From positions 57,688,001 to 57,752,000 of the forward strand of contig JAZBRS010000060.1 in assembly GCA_037176725.1 (NCBI GenBank): a stretch of DNA of 64,000 bases. The letters are read 5' to 3'. The notes beneath the pieces were generated by a model, which worked only from the letters and a program-made list of their open reading frames with translations, searched no databases and was not told where the DNA came from. Positions 22,424 to 33,765 of this stretch are shown here, piece by piece. Source of the DNA: Posidonia oceanica. Taxonomy: Eukaryota; Streptophyta; Magnoliopsida; Alismatales; Posidoniaceae. How positions within the stretch are numbered: position 1 is the first letter of the stretch; the number at the start of each line of letters is the position of its first letter. The translations under genes were made by a program, and so were the position numbers.

Positions 22424-23500
22424 TGCACCGTTTTGCATGTTGCATTGTTTCCTTGCATCGTTTTGTATGCCGGCATTGTTTTCTTACACCGTTTTGCGTG
22501 CCCACTTTGTTTTCTTACACCGTTTTGCATGCCGTTTTGTTTTCTTGCACCGTTTTGCGTGCAGCTTTGTTTTCTCGCACCGTTTTGCGTGCCGCTTTGT
22601 TTTCTTGCACGTTTTTGCGTGCCGCTTTCTTTTCTTGCACCGTTTTGCGTGCCGCTTTGTTTCTTGCACCGTTTTGCGTGCCGCTCTGTTTTCTCGCACC
22701 GTTGTGCGTGCCACTTTGTTTTCTCGCACCGTTTTGCGTGCCGCTTTGTTTTCTTGCACTGTTTTGCGTGCCGCTTTGTCTTCTCTCACCGTTTTGCGTG
22801 CAGCTTTGTTTCTTGCACCGTTTTGCGTGTCGCTCTATTTTTGCGCACCGTTTTGCGTGCTGTTTTGTTTCCTTGCACCGTTTTGCGTGCTGCTTTGCTT
22901 TCTTGCACCGTTTTGCGTGTCGCTCTGTTTTGTTGCACCGTTTTGCATGTCGCTTTGTTTCTCACACTGTTTTGCGTGCCAGCTTCGTTTTCTCGCATCG
23001 TTTTGTGTGCCGACTTTGTTTCTTGCACCGTTTTGCGTGCCGTTTTGTTTCCTTGCACCGTTTTGCGCATCAGCTTTATTTCGTGCACCGTTTTGCGTGC
23101 CGCTTTGCTTCTTGCACCGTTTTGCGTGCCAGCTTCGTTTTCTCGCATCGTTTTGCATACCGCTTTGTTTCCTTGCACCGTTTTGCATGCCAGCTTTGTT
23201 TTCTTGCACCGTTTCACGTGCTAGCCTTGTTTTCTTGCATCGTTCTACGTGCCGCTTTTTTCCTACACCGTTTTGCGTGCCTCGCTCGCCTCTTGCACCG
23301 TTTTGCGTGTCTCGCTTGTTTCTCGCACCATTCTGCATGTCGACTTTGTTTTTCGCACTGTTTTATGTCCTTGCCTTGTTTTTCGCACTGTTTTGCGTTC
23401 TTGCTTCGTTTCTCGCATCGTTTTGCGCGTCGACCTCGATTCTTGTATCGTTTTGCGTATCGGCTTTGCCTCTCGCACCGTTTGGCGTGTTTTACGTTGT
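22424..23500 (+). repeat. Expanded ~30-bp VNTR in S1
   Basis: About 35 imperfect copies of a unit CACCGTTTTGCGTGCCGC followed by TTTGTTTTCTTG. Because the period is close to 30 bp, stop-free frames arise on both strands and yield spurious Cys/Phe-rich or Lys/Arg-rich ORFs. The array lies inside the candidate LTR intron. Confidence 0.85.
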
Positions 23501-24198
23501 TTCCTCTTGCATGTCGCTCGCATTGCCTGTTTTCACCGATGTTTTGTTTTATCGCTTGCATTTGCATATAGGGCGGTGATGCTTATTGCCTGGAGTTCTC
23601 ACGAGCCAGGTTTCGCCCGGTTCGGAACACAGACAGCGTTGCTGAGCGCTTAGATTGCACGTTTACTTTCTTGCATTGCATTCGTCACTTAGAGCACACC
23701 TTTGAGCATTTAGATAGGCACTCATTGGCACTTAGGCATTCAAAGTCTGCATTTCCCTGCGTATGCGAGCGTAAGCCTAGAAAGACCGATTCTCGGGCGT
23801 GTCGGGGGTGCCTAACACCTTCCCTGCACGTAACAGGAGTCCTTGCCCTCTCTCTTGGCCCGTAATGACCATACTGCCCTTATCCTAGGCACGAGTCACA
23901 TCATTTGCATTCATTTGCATCCCATTTCTTCTGCATTGCCTTGCATTGCATCTTTTGCTTGGTTTTGCGTGATTATTCACGCATTTCCCCAGTTTTCCTT
24001 GTCTCCCGATCTAATAGACTTGGTAGCGACTCCGATTTTGTCTTATCTCCTTCTTTTCTTCCCCCTTTTTCCTTTTTTAAATGTTTTCGAGTTAAGTCTT
24101 CCTTCTCGGACATAGCCGCTAATAGTGAGCCTGATTCTGATCGGTGCACACGAGCTTTGGCAATGTGCATGGACGATCTGAACACCGGGATTACTACA

Positions 24199-25422
24199 CT
24201 CACTAACTTCACCAGTGCAGGAGTTCTGGGATCAACTGATGATCAAGCAGCGGTGCCGGCAGAAGATTGGGTCTGCATTGAGGACTACTACTCGGATGAG
24301 GAGCAGTCTGGCGCAGTGGAGGCAGTCCTAACTGGCAGCAAGGCTCTGGTCAGCACAGAGACGCCATGGTCGATTTGTTTGGCTCTACCTTCAGCAGATA
24401 CAGCAGACAACTCAGCAGGCCCTGTGGCAGAACTCACAAGCTCTTACATTTCTGCAGCCACATCTGTATCACAAGCACAAGCAGCAGCGGCAACTCAGAA
24501 GTCAAAGACACTCCTTCAGGCATAATCAAGTAGGCTACCTGCGGTCGTAGTTGCATCAGTACCGCTGTCACTCTCTCTGGAGGGACAGTCAGTGAATTTA
24601 GTCAGTAGCGCGACTCGGCCCACTTCAGCAGCCGCATCACCGAGAATGCAGCCAGCACAATCCGCTTCACATCCTCCTGCCGTAAAATAGCAACTTTCAT
24701 AGTAGGCCCCCATGGCGTCAAAGGCCGCACTCTCACAGTCACAACCAAATGCAGAGGTCCAGTTGAGCACCACAGTCTCCCAACCCTTGGGCCCTTAGAA
24801 GAACACCTCTGCTTGCCCTCCAATTGCAACAGTGACCCTGACAGCGTATACATCTACGGCTCCACTGACCATTCTGTTTGGATCTTCGATGCTGAAGCTG
24901 CCCTCGATTCATGGATCGAGGGCAGCAATCCATCTAGCAGCCAGGCCAGAGCCGCAGGCCCACGGTGCCTACTACGTCGACTCACCCTCGGATGAGGAGG
25001 AAGGAGTGGCGGTAGAAGCCCAGGTCGATTCATGGATGTCTGACTTAGAGCTACTTTATCAGGAACAGCTCAAGTCGATATTAGAAGACCTGGCAGAGCA
25101 CCAAGCCGTAGAAAGGAAAGGGAAAGCTGTGGCTACGGACCCTCCTCTGTAAGAAGACCATGCCTCTATCAAGGTCCTAGAAGAAGACTCAGCAGTACCG
25201 GACTCCCCTAGACCAGATGAGCTCATCACTTTGCAACCAGAAGGCAGGTCTAGGTGGTTTGTACAGCACATGCCTCACTCAGGCAGTATAGCAAGCGGCA
25301 GTGCCCAGATCAGCCGCTAGTCCGCCATACCCTCCACAAGCATACTAGAAGACTCAGAGGAGGAAGCACTAGCAGTCCATGCAGCAGCAGTAACAAAGCA
25401 GAAAGCAGAATCAGTAACAGAT
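24199..25422 (+). pseudogene. Element A pro-pol linker, low complexity, many stops
   Basis: This continues the PR frame after S1 (LTNFTSAG) up to the RT. It contains DWVCIEDYYSDEEQS near 24268 and DSPSDEEEGVAVEA at about 24980, both matched by D's linker (EDWYSDEKQS; DLAPDEEEGAVKE), then WFVQHMPHSGS near 25257 and a coding minisatellite (about 25395-25570) of Ser/Ala/Val/Thr/Glu repeats. Stops: TAA 24523 and 25150; TAG 24688, 24700, 24703, 24796 and 25318. In Ogre elements an intron has been described between pro and pol; I cannot tell whether this linker is spliced. Confidence 0.7.
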
Positions 25423-27360
25423 TTGTCAGCAGCGTCAGTAACAGAATTGTCAACAGCCTTAGTAACAGAATTGTCAGCAGCCTCAGTAGCAGGGCCATCA
25501 GCAGTATCAGTGACAGAATCAGCAAGGCCCTCAGCAGCATCAGCAGAGCACTCAGCAGAATCAGTCAGGCCAGAGCAGACAGAAGAAGTTGCCAGGACAG
25601 AGGTCACGCACCGAGGCTACAAGAATACTCGAGTAAGTGTGACCATCCTGAAGCGTCACCAGGGCCAAGCAGCGGAACATATACACTCTTTCGACATCAC
25701 AAATCCTTCTTTTGAGAAAGAGATCCTCTTGGAACTTATTGCCTATGGAGAGGAGGATGATACGGGCGAGGATGAGATTGATGAACCATTGCCCGAGTTT
25801 CGACCCTATGACGACGACCCAGAAGGCCCCAACCTCCAGGTTGAAGAAGAAACAGAGGTTGTTAATATCGGCACAGTTGAGGAAGTCAGAGAAGTCCGCA
25901 TCAGTGCCCAACTGTCCCCCCAGGCTCGAGCAGAGTTCATCGCATTCTTAAAAGAGTATGCGGATGTCGTCGCCTGGAGTTACGAAGATATGGTTGGCCT
26001 TGACATAGAGATAGTGGTGCACAATCTATCCTTGGATCCAGATGCTAAGCCAGTAAAGCAGAAACTGAGAAGATGGCGACCGCAGTGGCTACTTATGATC
26101 AAAGAAGAGATCATGAAACAACACAGAGTCAATTTCCTCAAGGTCGTCCTTTATCCTGAGTGGCTAGCAAACATTGTAGCTGTGCCTAAGAAAAATGGCC
26201 GCGTCCAGATCTGCATCGACTATAGGGACCTGAACAAAGCGAGTCCCAAGGACGACTTCCCATTGCCTCACATTGACGTCCTAGTCGACAATACAGCAGG
26301 CCACAAGATGCTCTCCTTCATGGACGGCTTTTCCGGTTACAACCAGATCAAAATGGCAGAAGAAGACTTGGAAAAGACCTCATTCATCATCCCTTGGGGA
26401 GTCTTCTGCTACCAAGTTATGCCGTTCGGACTGAAGAATGCTGGCGCAACCTATCAGAGGGCCATGACTGCGCTGTTCCACGATCTCATGCACCAAGAGG
26501 TGGAGGTCTATGTAGACGACATGATTGCTAAAACCAAAGAGCCTGAAGATCATCTTGCCTATTTGAAGAAGCTCTTTACCTGTCTGCGAAAGTACAAGCT
26601 GCGCCTAAACCCCAACAAGTGTGTATTCGGGGTGTCTTCTGGCAAACTGGTGGGCTACATTGTTAGCCAAAGGGGAATTGAGGTGGACCCGATGAAGGCC
26701 AAAGCCATCGTGGATATGCCACCCCCTCAGACTAAAAAGGAGGTCAGAGGCCTACTTGGGTGTTTACAATACATCAGTCGCTTCATTGCACAGCTTAAGT
26801 CCATCTGTGAGCCCATATTCAAGCTCCTGAAGAAAATTACGCAGATTCAATGGAGCGAGGAGTGTTAGGCTGCATTTGCCAAGATCAAGCAGCTGCTGAT
26901 TAAGCCTCCTGTCTTGGTTCCCCCCACTCCAGGGAGACCCTTACTTCTCTACCTTTCTACCACGCAGCATTTCATGGGCGTCGTCTTGGGCCAACATGAT
27001 GAATCTGGTAGAAAGGAGCGCGCCATTTACTACCTGAGTAAGAAGTTCAATGAATGCGAAGCTAGGTACAGTACAATAGAGAAGACCTGCCTATCCCTTG
27101 TCTGGGCTGCACAGAAATTAAGGCACTACATGATGGCATACCCAGTCCAACTCTTATGCCGGCATGATCCTATCAAGTTCCTCTTTCAAAAATCAGCTAT
27201 GGTAGGCAGATGTGTTAAGTGGTAGGTGTTACTGTCTCAGTACGATATCACCTTTGTCACTCAAAAGTCTATGAAGGGCCAAGCTATGGCAGACCATCTT
27301 GCTGATCTCCCACTGCCTGAATATCAGCCACTCTAGACGCAGTTCCCAGATGAAGACATT
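25423..27360 (+). pseudogene. pol: Element A reverse transcriptase and RNase H
   Basis: An acidic N-terminal segment (to about 25905) precedes the RT. RT motifs are intact to 26865: CIDYRDLNKASPKDDFPLP, SFMDGFSGYNQI, MPFGLKNAGATYQRAM, and catalytic YVDD at 26509-26520, then the thumb (GIEVDPMKAKAI, LLGCLQYISRF). A TAG at 26866 stands where D has CAG (Gln). The RNase H connection follows (LLLYLSTTQHFMGVVLGQHDESG, ERAIYYLSKKF), with TAG at 27223 and 27334, again both CAG in D. The enzyme would copy genomic RNA into DNA in the particle and degrade the RNA strand. Only three stops interrupt an otherwise well-preserved domain. Confidence 0.95.
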
Positions 27361-28035
27361 CTGTTTGCAATGGAGGACTCTGAAGACAAAGACCCTGAAG
27401 ATCAGGAGCAATGGCAATTATACTTTGATGGTGCTGTGAACAAGAAAGGCCGAGGCGTAGGCGCAGTGCTGACAACGCCTCAGGGGCAGATGATTCCCTT
27501 CTCTAGGAAGCTGACCTTCAGATGCACCAACAATGAGGCAGAGTACGAGGCATGCATCCTAAGACTGAATGTCACCCTCGAGCATGAGGTGCAGAAGCTG
27601 CTGGTGCACGGCGATGCTATGTTGGTGATCTCTCAAGTCAATGGCGAGTGGAAGACGAAAGATCTGAAGCTACTGCCATATCATAAACACCTACTGAAGC
27701 TGATAAACAATTTGCGAGCATCCGCTTCACATACATGAACCGAGCAAGGAATGCATATGCAGATGCGTTAGCAACCTTAGCGTCCTGGCTCAGCATACCT
27801 GAAGACAGCACAGTGGATGTATCTGTTACTCGCATTGAGCAGCCTGCACACTGTATGAGCATTGAAGAGGCAGATCCAACAGCAGAGGAGCAACCATGGT
27901 ACCAAGATATAAAAGCTTTCCTGGAGTCTGGTAGCTTTCCACCCGGTATCTCAGCAGTAGACAAAAGAACTCTGACGTGTCTGGCGTCGAAGTATGTATT
28001 AGGGGCGGGATAGTTGTACAAGAGATCATACAATC
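27361..28035 (+). pseudogene. Element A second RNase H (archaeal-like, aRNH)
   Basis: Reads EQWQLYFDGAVNKKGRGVGAVL, then NNEAEYEACILRL and VHGDAMLVISQVNGEW: the D-E-D pattern of plant/archaeal-type RNase HI. A second RNase H after the normal one is typical of the Tat branch. A one-base frameshift at about 27707 moves the reading to the frame of NRARNAYADALATLASWLSIPED. A TAG lies at 28011. The frame is then cut by S2 at 28035 within LYKRSYN, resuming at 33766. Confidence 0.88.
28031..28035. repeat. Target site duplication CAATC, left copy (S2)
   Basis: CAATC flanks S2 on both sides (28031-28035 and 33761-33765). Confidence 0.95.
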
Positions 28036-31000
28036 TGTAGCGATCCCGATCGGAATCAGGCTCGCTGATTCAGCGGCGATTGGATCCGAGGAAGAGGCTC
28101 AACTCGAAAACACTTGAAATCGAGGAGAAAGAGGAAAGATAAGACAAATCAGAGTCGCCACCATGTCTATTAACGGGAGACAAGGAAAACCGAGGGAAAT
28201 GCGTGAATTAACGCGCAAAACCGAGCAAGAAATGCAAAGCAAAGCAATGCAAAGGAAAACAAATGCAAACAAATGCAAATGAGATGACTCTAGCCTAGGA
28301 TAAGGGCAGTACGGTCATTGCGGGCCAAAAGACAGGGTAAGGACTCCTGTTACGCGCGGGGAAGGTGTTAGGCACCCCCGACACGCCCGAGAATCGGTCT
28401 TTCTAGGCTTACGCTCGCATACGCAGAAAAATGCAGGATTGAATGCCTATGTGCCTATAAATGCCTAAATGAATGCTCAAGGTGTGCTCTAAGTGGGAAG
28501 AAACAAAGCAAGGAAGTAAACGTGCTCTCTAAGTGCTCAGCTACGCTGTCCGTGTTCCGAGTTAGGCAAAACCTAGCTCGTGAGAACTCTAGACAGTAAG
28601 CATCACAGCCCTATATGCAAATGCAGGCGAAAAAGCGAAACAGCAAGAAAACCATGCAATGCAATCAACATGCAAGGGAAAACGGCGTAAAACACGCAAA
28701 ACTAGACGAGAAAAGAGCAAGGCAAGCAGAACGGAGCAAAAGAACAAAACTGGCACGCAAAACAAGCGAGAAAGCAAGGCAGCACGCAAAACGAGACAAG
28801 GAAGCAAAGAGGCACGCAAAACGGTGCAAAAGCGAGAGCGGACACGCGAAACGGTGCCAAAACAGCGAAGCAAAAACCTCAGAAAAGCCATGCGAAATGC
28901 AAGAATGCAGAAAAGATCAGAAGAGGCCAAAGGGGAGGCAAAACAACGTGTGTGTAAGAACAGACGTCGTTTAGGACCACTCAGAGTAGGTGTGAAGACC
29001 TACAGAGGGGAAAATGAGCAAACGGAGGGATTACCACCTCTTAGCGACTGTTTCCTACTAAACCGTTCCACGGTGTGTCTCGCATGCTGCCCAAAGCTCG
29101 CGATGCGATCGGATCGTGGAAAAAGGGGAAGAAAGTCACATTAAGTGGCAAATCCAAGGAAAACTCAACACAAAACACACAGGGGTACGCGAAACGGGGA
29201 TTGGAAGGTACGAGCAAGAAGGGGAGGCCCTATTCTACATGCTCGAAGAGACAGAAAGCGAAAACAAGGAAAACTATGCAAATGGCATGCAAATGCAATG
29301 CAGGGGTTCAGGAGGACATACCTGGAAATCTGGGAGCCTGATCTGAAATCCATCTGGTCCATGCTGAAGAGCGCTTTGCTGCGGTCGCCTGGGCAGCTTA
29401 CTTGAGAAGATCCAACGGTCGGATTGGGAGATATCGCAGCTTCAAGGCAGAAGGGCCAGAACAGGGGAGAAGAACAGGTCTAGGTGTTCAGGAAGTCCTA
29501 GGGATGTGCGAAAAGGTCCTCCCAGGTGAAGGAGAGCTAAAAGTGCTTAGTGTGTGCAAGAAGATGCTAAAATGCAAGACTAGATGAGTGCAGGATGCAT
29601 GCAAAAGCAAGAAAAAATAAAGAGAAGAAACTGGGAAAAGCCAGGAGTTTAGAAAGCATGTTGAAAAAGAAAATGGGCTAAAAATGCAAATTTTCCAGAA
29701 AACAGGGGTCCACTGGAAAGGATTTTGAAAACAGGAGAGGACAGGGCTTTGTTTTGTAAAAAACTAGGCTCAGAAAGCTGTTTTGAAAAGAGGGTATGCT
29801 TTAGAAGAGGTTTTGAAACCAAAAAGAAGTCAGAATGCAATTTTGGAAAAACTGGGGTCTAAAATGCAAATTTTCCAAAAAAACAAGGTTCTAAGGAGTC
29901 TGAGATTACTGGTGGAGGGTCTATATGCAATTTGGTAGGCATAGGAGCTAGAATGCAACCTAGGGGCAAAATGGTCTTTTCACATGATTTTTTTAAAAGA
30001 TGCAAGGACCTATGTGTGATTTTGAAATTATGCAGGGGCGAAAATGCAATTTAATATGGAAAACATGCTCTGAAAAATAAGGGACAGGACTACAGTGCAA
30101 TTTTTAAAAAGAACAGGGTCAAAAATGCAATATAATAAGCTAAAAATGCATGCATGAGTTACTGTCCATTTAAAATGGACCTAAATGCAAATATGAAAAA
30201 ACAGAGGGGAGAGAAATGCAATGCAGTATGCAAAATAAGAAATAACAGCTAAGTTCCTACAGTGCATGGACTTACATGCAAAAACAGAAACATGCAGGGA
30301 CCTAGAATGCAATGCAGTATGGTAAAATGCAAGCAAATAAATGAACTGATTATGAGCAGGACCTACATGCAAAAATCGAAAGCAGAGGGGCTAAAATGCA
30401 AAAATAAATAACAGCACAGCACAGTAGAAGGACTGAAAAGCAAATACTGGAAAACACAAATAAAAGCTGCAATTTGGCATAGTATTTAATTAAAAACTAA
30501 GCATATTAAATGAACAGAGGACTGAAGTGCAAAAATTGAAAAACTTAAGGCAGATATGCAATATTTACACCTAAAACTATATAACAAAAGAAATAAATGA
30601 ATAGTGCTGGCCGGCGGTGGCTGGCACTGTAGCAGTAAGCCACCGGCGCTTGCCACCACCGGCACAAGAGGGCTGCGGGCGTCCGGATCGGCGGAGAACG
30701 ACGTCGGCGATCGTGCGGAGCTCCGGGGATTGACTAGAGACCGCCCTATTGGTCGGAGCATCCGGAGTGCAGGCGACCGGCGCCGGAGAAGGAGAGAAGT
30801 CCGGCGGGCTGCAGTAGCGTCTGGAAGGCTCGGAATCCGGCTCTGACCGGCGGAGAAGCAGCAGGGGGAAGAGGGAGAGCGGGGGAGGTTAGTGATTACC
30901 TGTCGTCGTGTCCGGTGCGTCCTCCCGACCTCAGCAGTGCCGGAGATGGCCGGCGGTCGTCGTCTGGTTGCTGCGGTGGACTCCGGCAGCCCGCGGTGGT

Positions 31001-33760
31001 TCGAGCGTCTTCAGGACGAAGCTCCGGAGCTCCTCAGTTGATCAGGAGGAAGTTCTGCAGCTCAACAGAAGATCCGGCGCTTTTGAGTTCTCAGAAAGGA
31101 ACCAGAGGTGGAGGGGGGGTGTTGCTGCTCGTCCGGTGAAGTGGAACCCTCCGGGAGGAAGCTGGAGGTCTGGAGAGTGAATTTGGATGGCTGGCTTAGG
31201 TTTCTGGAGGGTGTGGAGGAAGTTTGAGAGTTGAGTCGATTTTTGGTCTGAGGTTAGGACAGGTGTTTGTTGTGGAATCTGCAGACTATGGGGGATGACC
31301 GGGCTTGAGGTCTGGTGTTTTGAGAAGGTGGATGCTTGGTGAATCTCTGGGTGGAGTTTGGAAGGAAGCCGTGAGCTGTGGTGGAGGGAATTGTGAATGG
31401 AGTTAGTTTTGGGTTTCAGTTGGGATTGCAGGTGGTCTGAGGGTGTTTTGTGTGGTGGAATGGCTGTAGGAAGGTGAAGGAAGATGGCCGGTTGTTGGGT
31501 GAGATTGGGGGGACAACTGGGAGAAGGATGGGGGCTTGAAGTGGATTTGTTTTGCTGGAAAGGAAGGGGAATGGTTTGCTGTGGATTTCGGAAGGGAAAT
31601 GAGAGGGATTTGGGTGGGGAATGCTCTGGAATGGAGGGCTCTCCCCGGGATGCCAAGGTGGCTCTCAAACGCTCTCTTCTGCTGCTCTCTTTTTTTGGAA
31701 ATGGAGGAGGCAGAGAGGAAGAAGGAGGAAGGTTGCTCGGGTGGAGGAAGCAGAATGGATTTTGGTTCACTAACTGCTGGTGATGGTTTGCTTGTTGCTC
31801 GCTCTCACAGGTTGCCAACTGAAGGTCGACTGAACTCTCAGATTGAAGGAAGGACGGAGGATTATATCAGGAGGAGCTGGCTGCTGGCGCGCTGCTGAAT
31901 TTCAAACTCGTCGGCGGCACTGCAGCAGACAGGAGACGGCGAGGCGACCGGCATTCAATGCCTCCGGATTTGGTGCTGAGATGGAGGAGACGGCGAGCTG
32001 CTGTAGATTGAAATGATGGAGCTTCGAATTTTGAATGGATGGAGGGAGATCTGTAGCAGCGAGCTCGCGGGAAGAAGCTGCAGAAAAATGCAGAAGGAGG
32101 AGGAGGAAGAAGGAGGGCGTGGGCCGGACCGTGCGGGGGGCTGAAGAAAAAAAGGAAATAAAAGAAAAAGAAGAACGGGCCGGATTGAGCCCAGCAAAGA
32201 AAAGAAAGAATGGAAAAGAAAAGCAAAAAAAGAAAGAGAGGGTAGAATGGGGAAATAAAATAGGTAAAAATAAACTAAAAATAAATAAAAATATTAGAAG
32301 AGTTTTGCTGTAGATTAGGATTTTAATTAAGATTTTTAATGGTCATTTTGAGTTGATTAATGTGTTTTGGGCTTGATTAGGGTTTTAGGGTTTTGGTTTT
32401 GCTTTTAATTAGTTTTCTCTTGATTAAGTGTTTGCTAAACCTTTTTTAAATTGTTTTAAAAATTATGTTTCCCTTGTTGGACACTTAGGATACTGGTTAG
32501 GATTTTTTAGGATTTATTTTCCCATTAATCAGGATGTTTTTTAGATTTTTAAGTTGTAGTCTTCTTAGGGTTTTCCCTTCTTAAGTCTTTTAAGTTATGT
32601 TTTGATTTTTATTTATTGATTTTTCTTGAGGTTTTTTGGTTGGGTTTTTCTGGTTTGATAGAGTGTTTTTTAAGTCTTCTAGATGTGTTTTTATCTTCTT
32701 TTTTAATTAAGTTTTTAACTTATTTTTCTTATGTTTATTAGGTTAAGTCTTTTGCCTTTTTTTTAATTACTTGTTTTAGTGTTTGATTTTTAATTCTTCT
32801 TTTTAGGGTTTGTCTTTTAATTCTTCTGATGGGGTTTTTATTTTTGGTGGGTTTTGATTTTATTTTAGCTTTTTCTTGATTTTTCAGTGTTTTCTTTTGA
32901 TTTGTTTTGCATTTTTTAGCTTGCATGTTTGGTTTTCCTTTTAGCTTGATTTAGTTAAGTTTAAGTTATTAATTGCTTGCTTAATATTTTTTAATTGTTT
33001 TTCTTAGGGTACTGATTTGTTTGTCTTATGTTTTGAGGTTTTGCAGATTTTTATGGGTTTTTGTGAATTTTTGCAAAAGGGAGAAAAGGAAAAGAGAAGG
33101 AGGAAAGAAATGGAAAAAAGAGGGAGATAAGAGGAAAAGGGATAGATTAGAGGAAAACGATTTTTTAAAATTCAGAAAAAGTGTTAAAAATAAAATAAAA
33201 ATAGGGATGAGATAGAAGAAGGATAGAAGCACAGAGGGAGCCCACAGCCAGACCAGAAAAAGGATGAGAAGGGGATGAAAAGAGAGATGATAATCAGGAG
33301 AGAGAGAGGAGAGAGAAAATGATAATCTCGAAGAGAGAAAAGGATAATTTGGGTGAAAGAGGGTCTTAATGGTCTTGGAATGGGGTGAGAATTGGTGAGT
33401 GGGTAGTCTAGGGTTTGAAGTCTTGGGTCTAAAGTTTTGGCTTGATTCTAAGGAGGTTTTGGAGGGGTTTCAAGGTGTAGAAAAAGGGTAGTTTCACCTA
33501 GGTTTTCTATGGTTTTTGGGAATGGGTTAGGTTTGGAAATTTCTAGGTTTTTGGGTAGGTTTGTTGGGTGGATGGTGGTGGGTTTTCCTATGGATTTTGG
33601 TTAGGTTTTGAGGTTGGGAAGGGGGGTAAAGGTTTAGGTCAAAACAGGCTGATTTTGAAGGGTAGAGAGGAGGATTAGGGTTAGGATTTGGTTGGGGTTT
33701 GAACCAGCAATCACCAGGAGGGCTCCAAGGGTCTGGGCCTGCCAAGATGGGGTGTCAACA
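28036..33760 (-). mobile_element. S2: solo LTR (5,725 bp), inverted, in element A pol
   Basis: On the + strand it begins TGTAGCGATCCC and ends GGGGTGTCAACA, the reverse complement of a TGTTGACACCCC...GCTACA LTR. Perfect CAATC duplications flank it and there is no internal region, so it is a solo LTR. Removing it with one CAATC joins aRNH and INT in frame. It has the same zones in reverse: conserved block 28305-28426, VNTR about 28690-28860, intron-like sites 28611/29322, GC-rich 30600-31950, T-rich (A-rich in LTR sense) 32290-33020. It is more diverged from A and S1 than they are from each other in the last ~80 bp. The ORFs inside (for example 31042-31818 minus) are not convincing proteins. 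Confidence 0.95.
28611..29322 (-). other. Candidate LTR-internal intron in S2
   Basis: In LTR orientation the donor is TTTCCAG|GTATGT (intron start at 29322) and the acceptor GCATATAG|GGCTGTG (intron end at 28611), 712 bp. The donor sequence differs from A and S1 (GTAAGT) but is still a valid consensus donor. Confidence 0.35.
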
Positions 33761-33765
33761 CAATC

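Larger units (their letters stand above)
17946..24198 (+). mobile_element. S1: solo LTR (6,253 bp) of a related Tat/Ogre subfamily
   Basis: It starts TGTTGACACCCC, ends GGGATTACTACA, and is flanked by perfect CTCAC duplications with no internal element sequence, so it is a solo LTR left by recombination between two LTRs. It interrupts A between PR and RT; deletion with one CTCAC restores a continuous frame. It shares all zones of A's LTR (A-rich 18660-19390; C/T-rich 19430-19680; GC-rich 19680-21080; T-rich 21100-22130) but is clearly diverged, and its VNTR is strongly expanded. Long ORFs on either strand here (22350-23579, 409 codons; 22423-23571; 19441-19926) are repeats or composition artefacts. 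Confidence 0.95.

Noticed and set aside
22350..23579. 409-codon + strand ORF and its overlapping ORFs on both strands (22370-23224, 22423-23571, 22835-23338)
   Set aside because: They read through the ~30-bp VNTR of S1; the period keeps frames open and gives repetitive Phe/Cys or Lys/Arg strings. No protein family resemblance.
17946..24198. S1 as the 3' LTR of a short element starting at 6766
   Set aside because: S1 has its own CTCAC duplication, and pol continues in frame after it; the AAGAC pair ties 6766 to 46465.
31042..31818. 258-codon minus-strand ORF in S2
   Set aside because: Pro/Ser-rich composition artefact of the GC/C-rich LTR zone; the equivalent A and S1 zones do not share a conserved frame.
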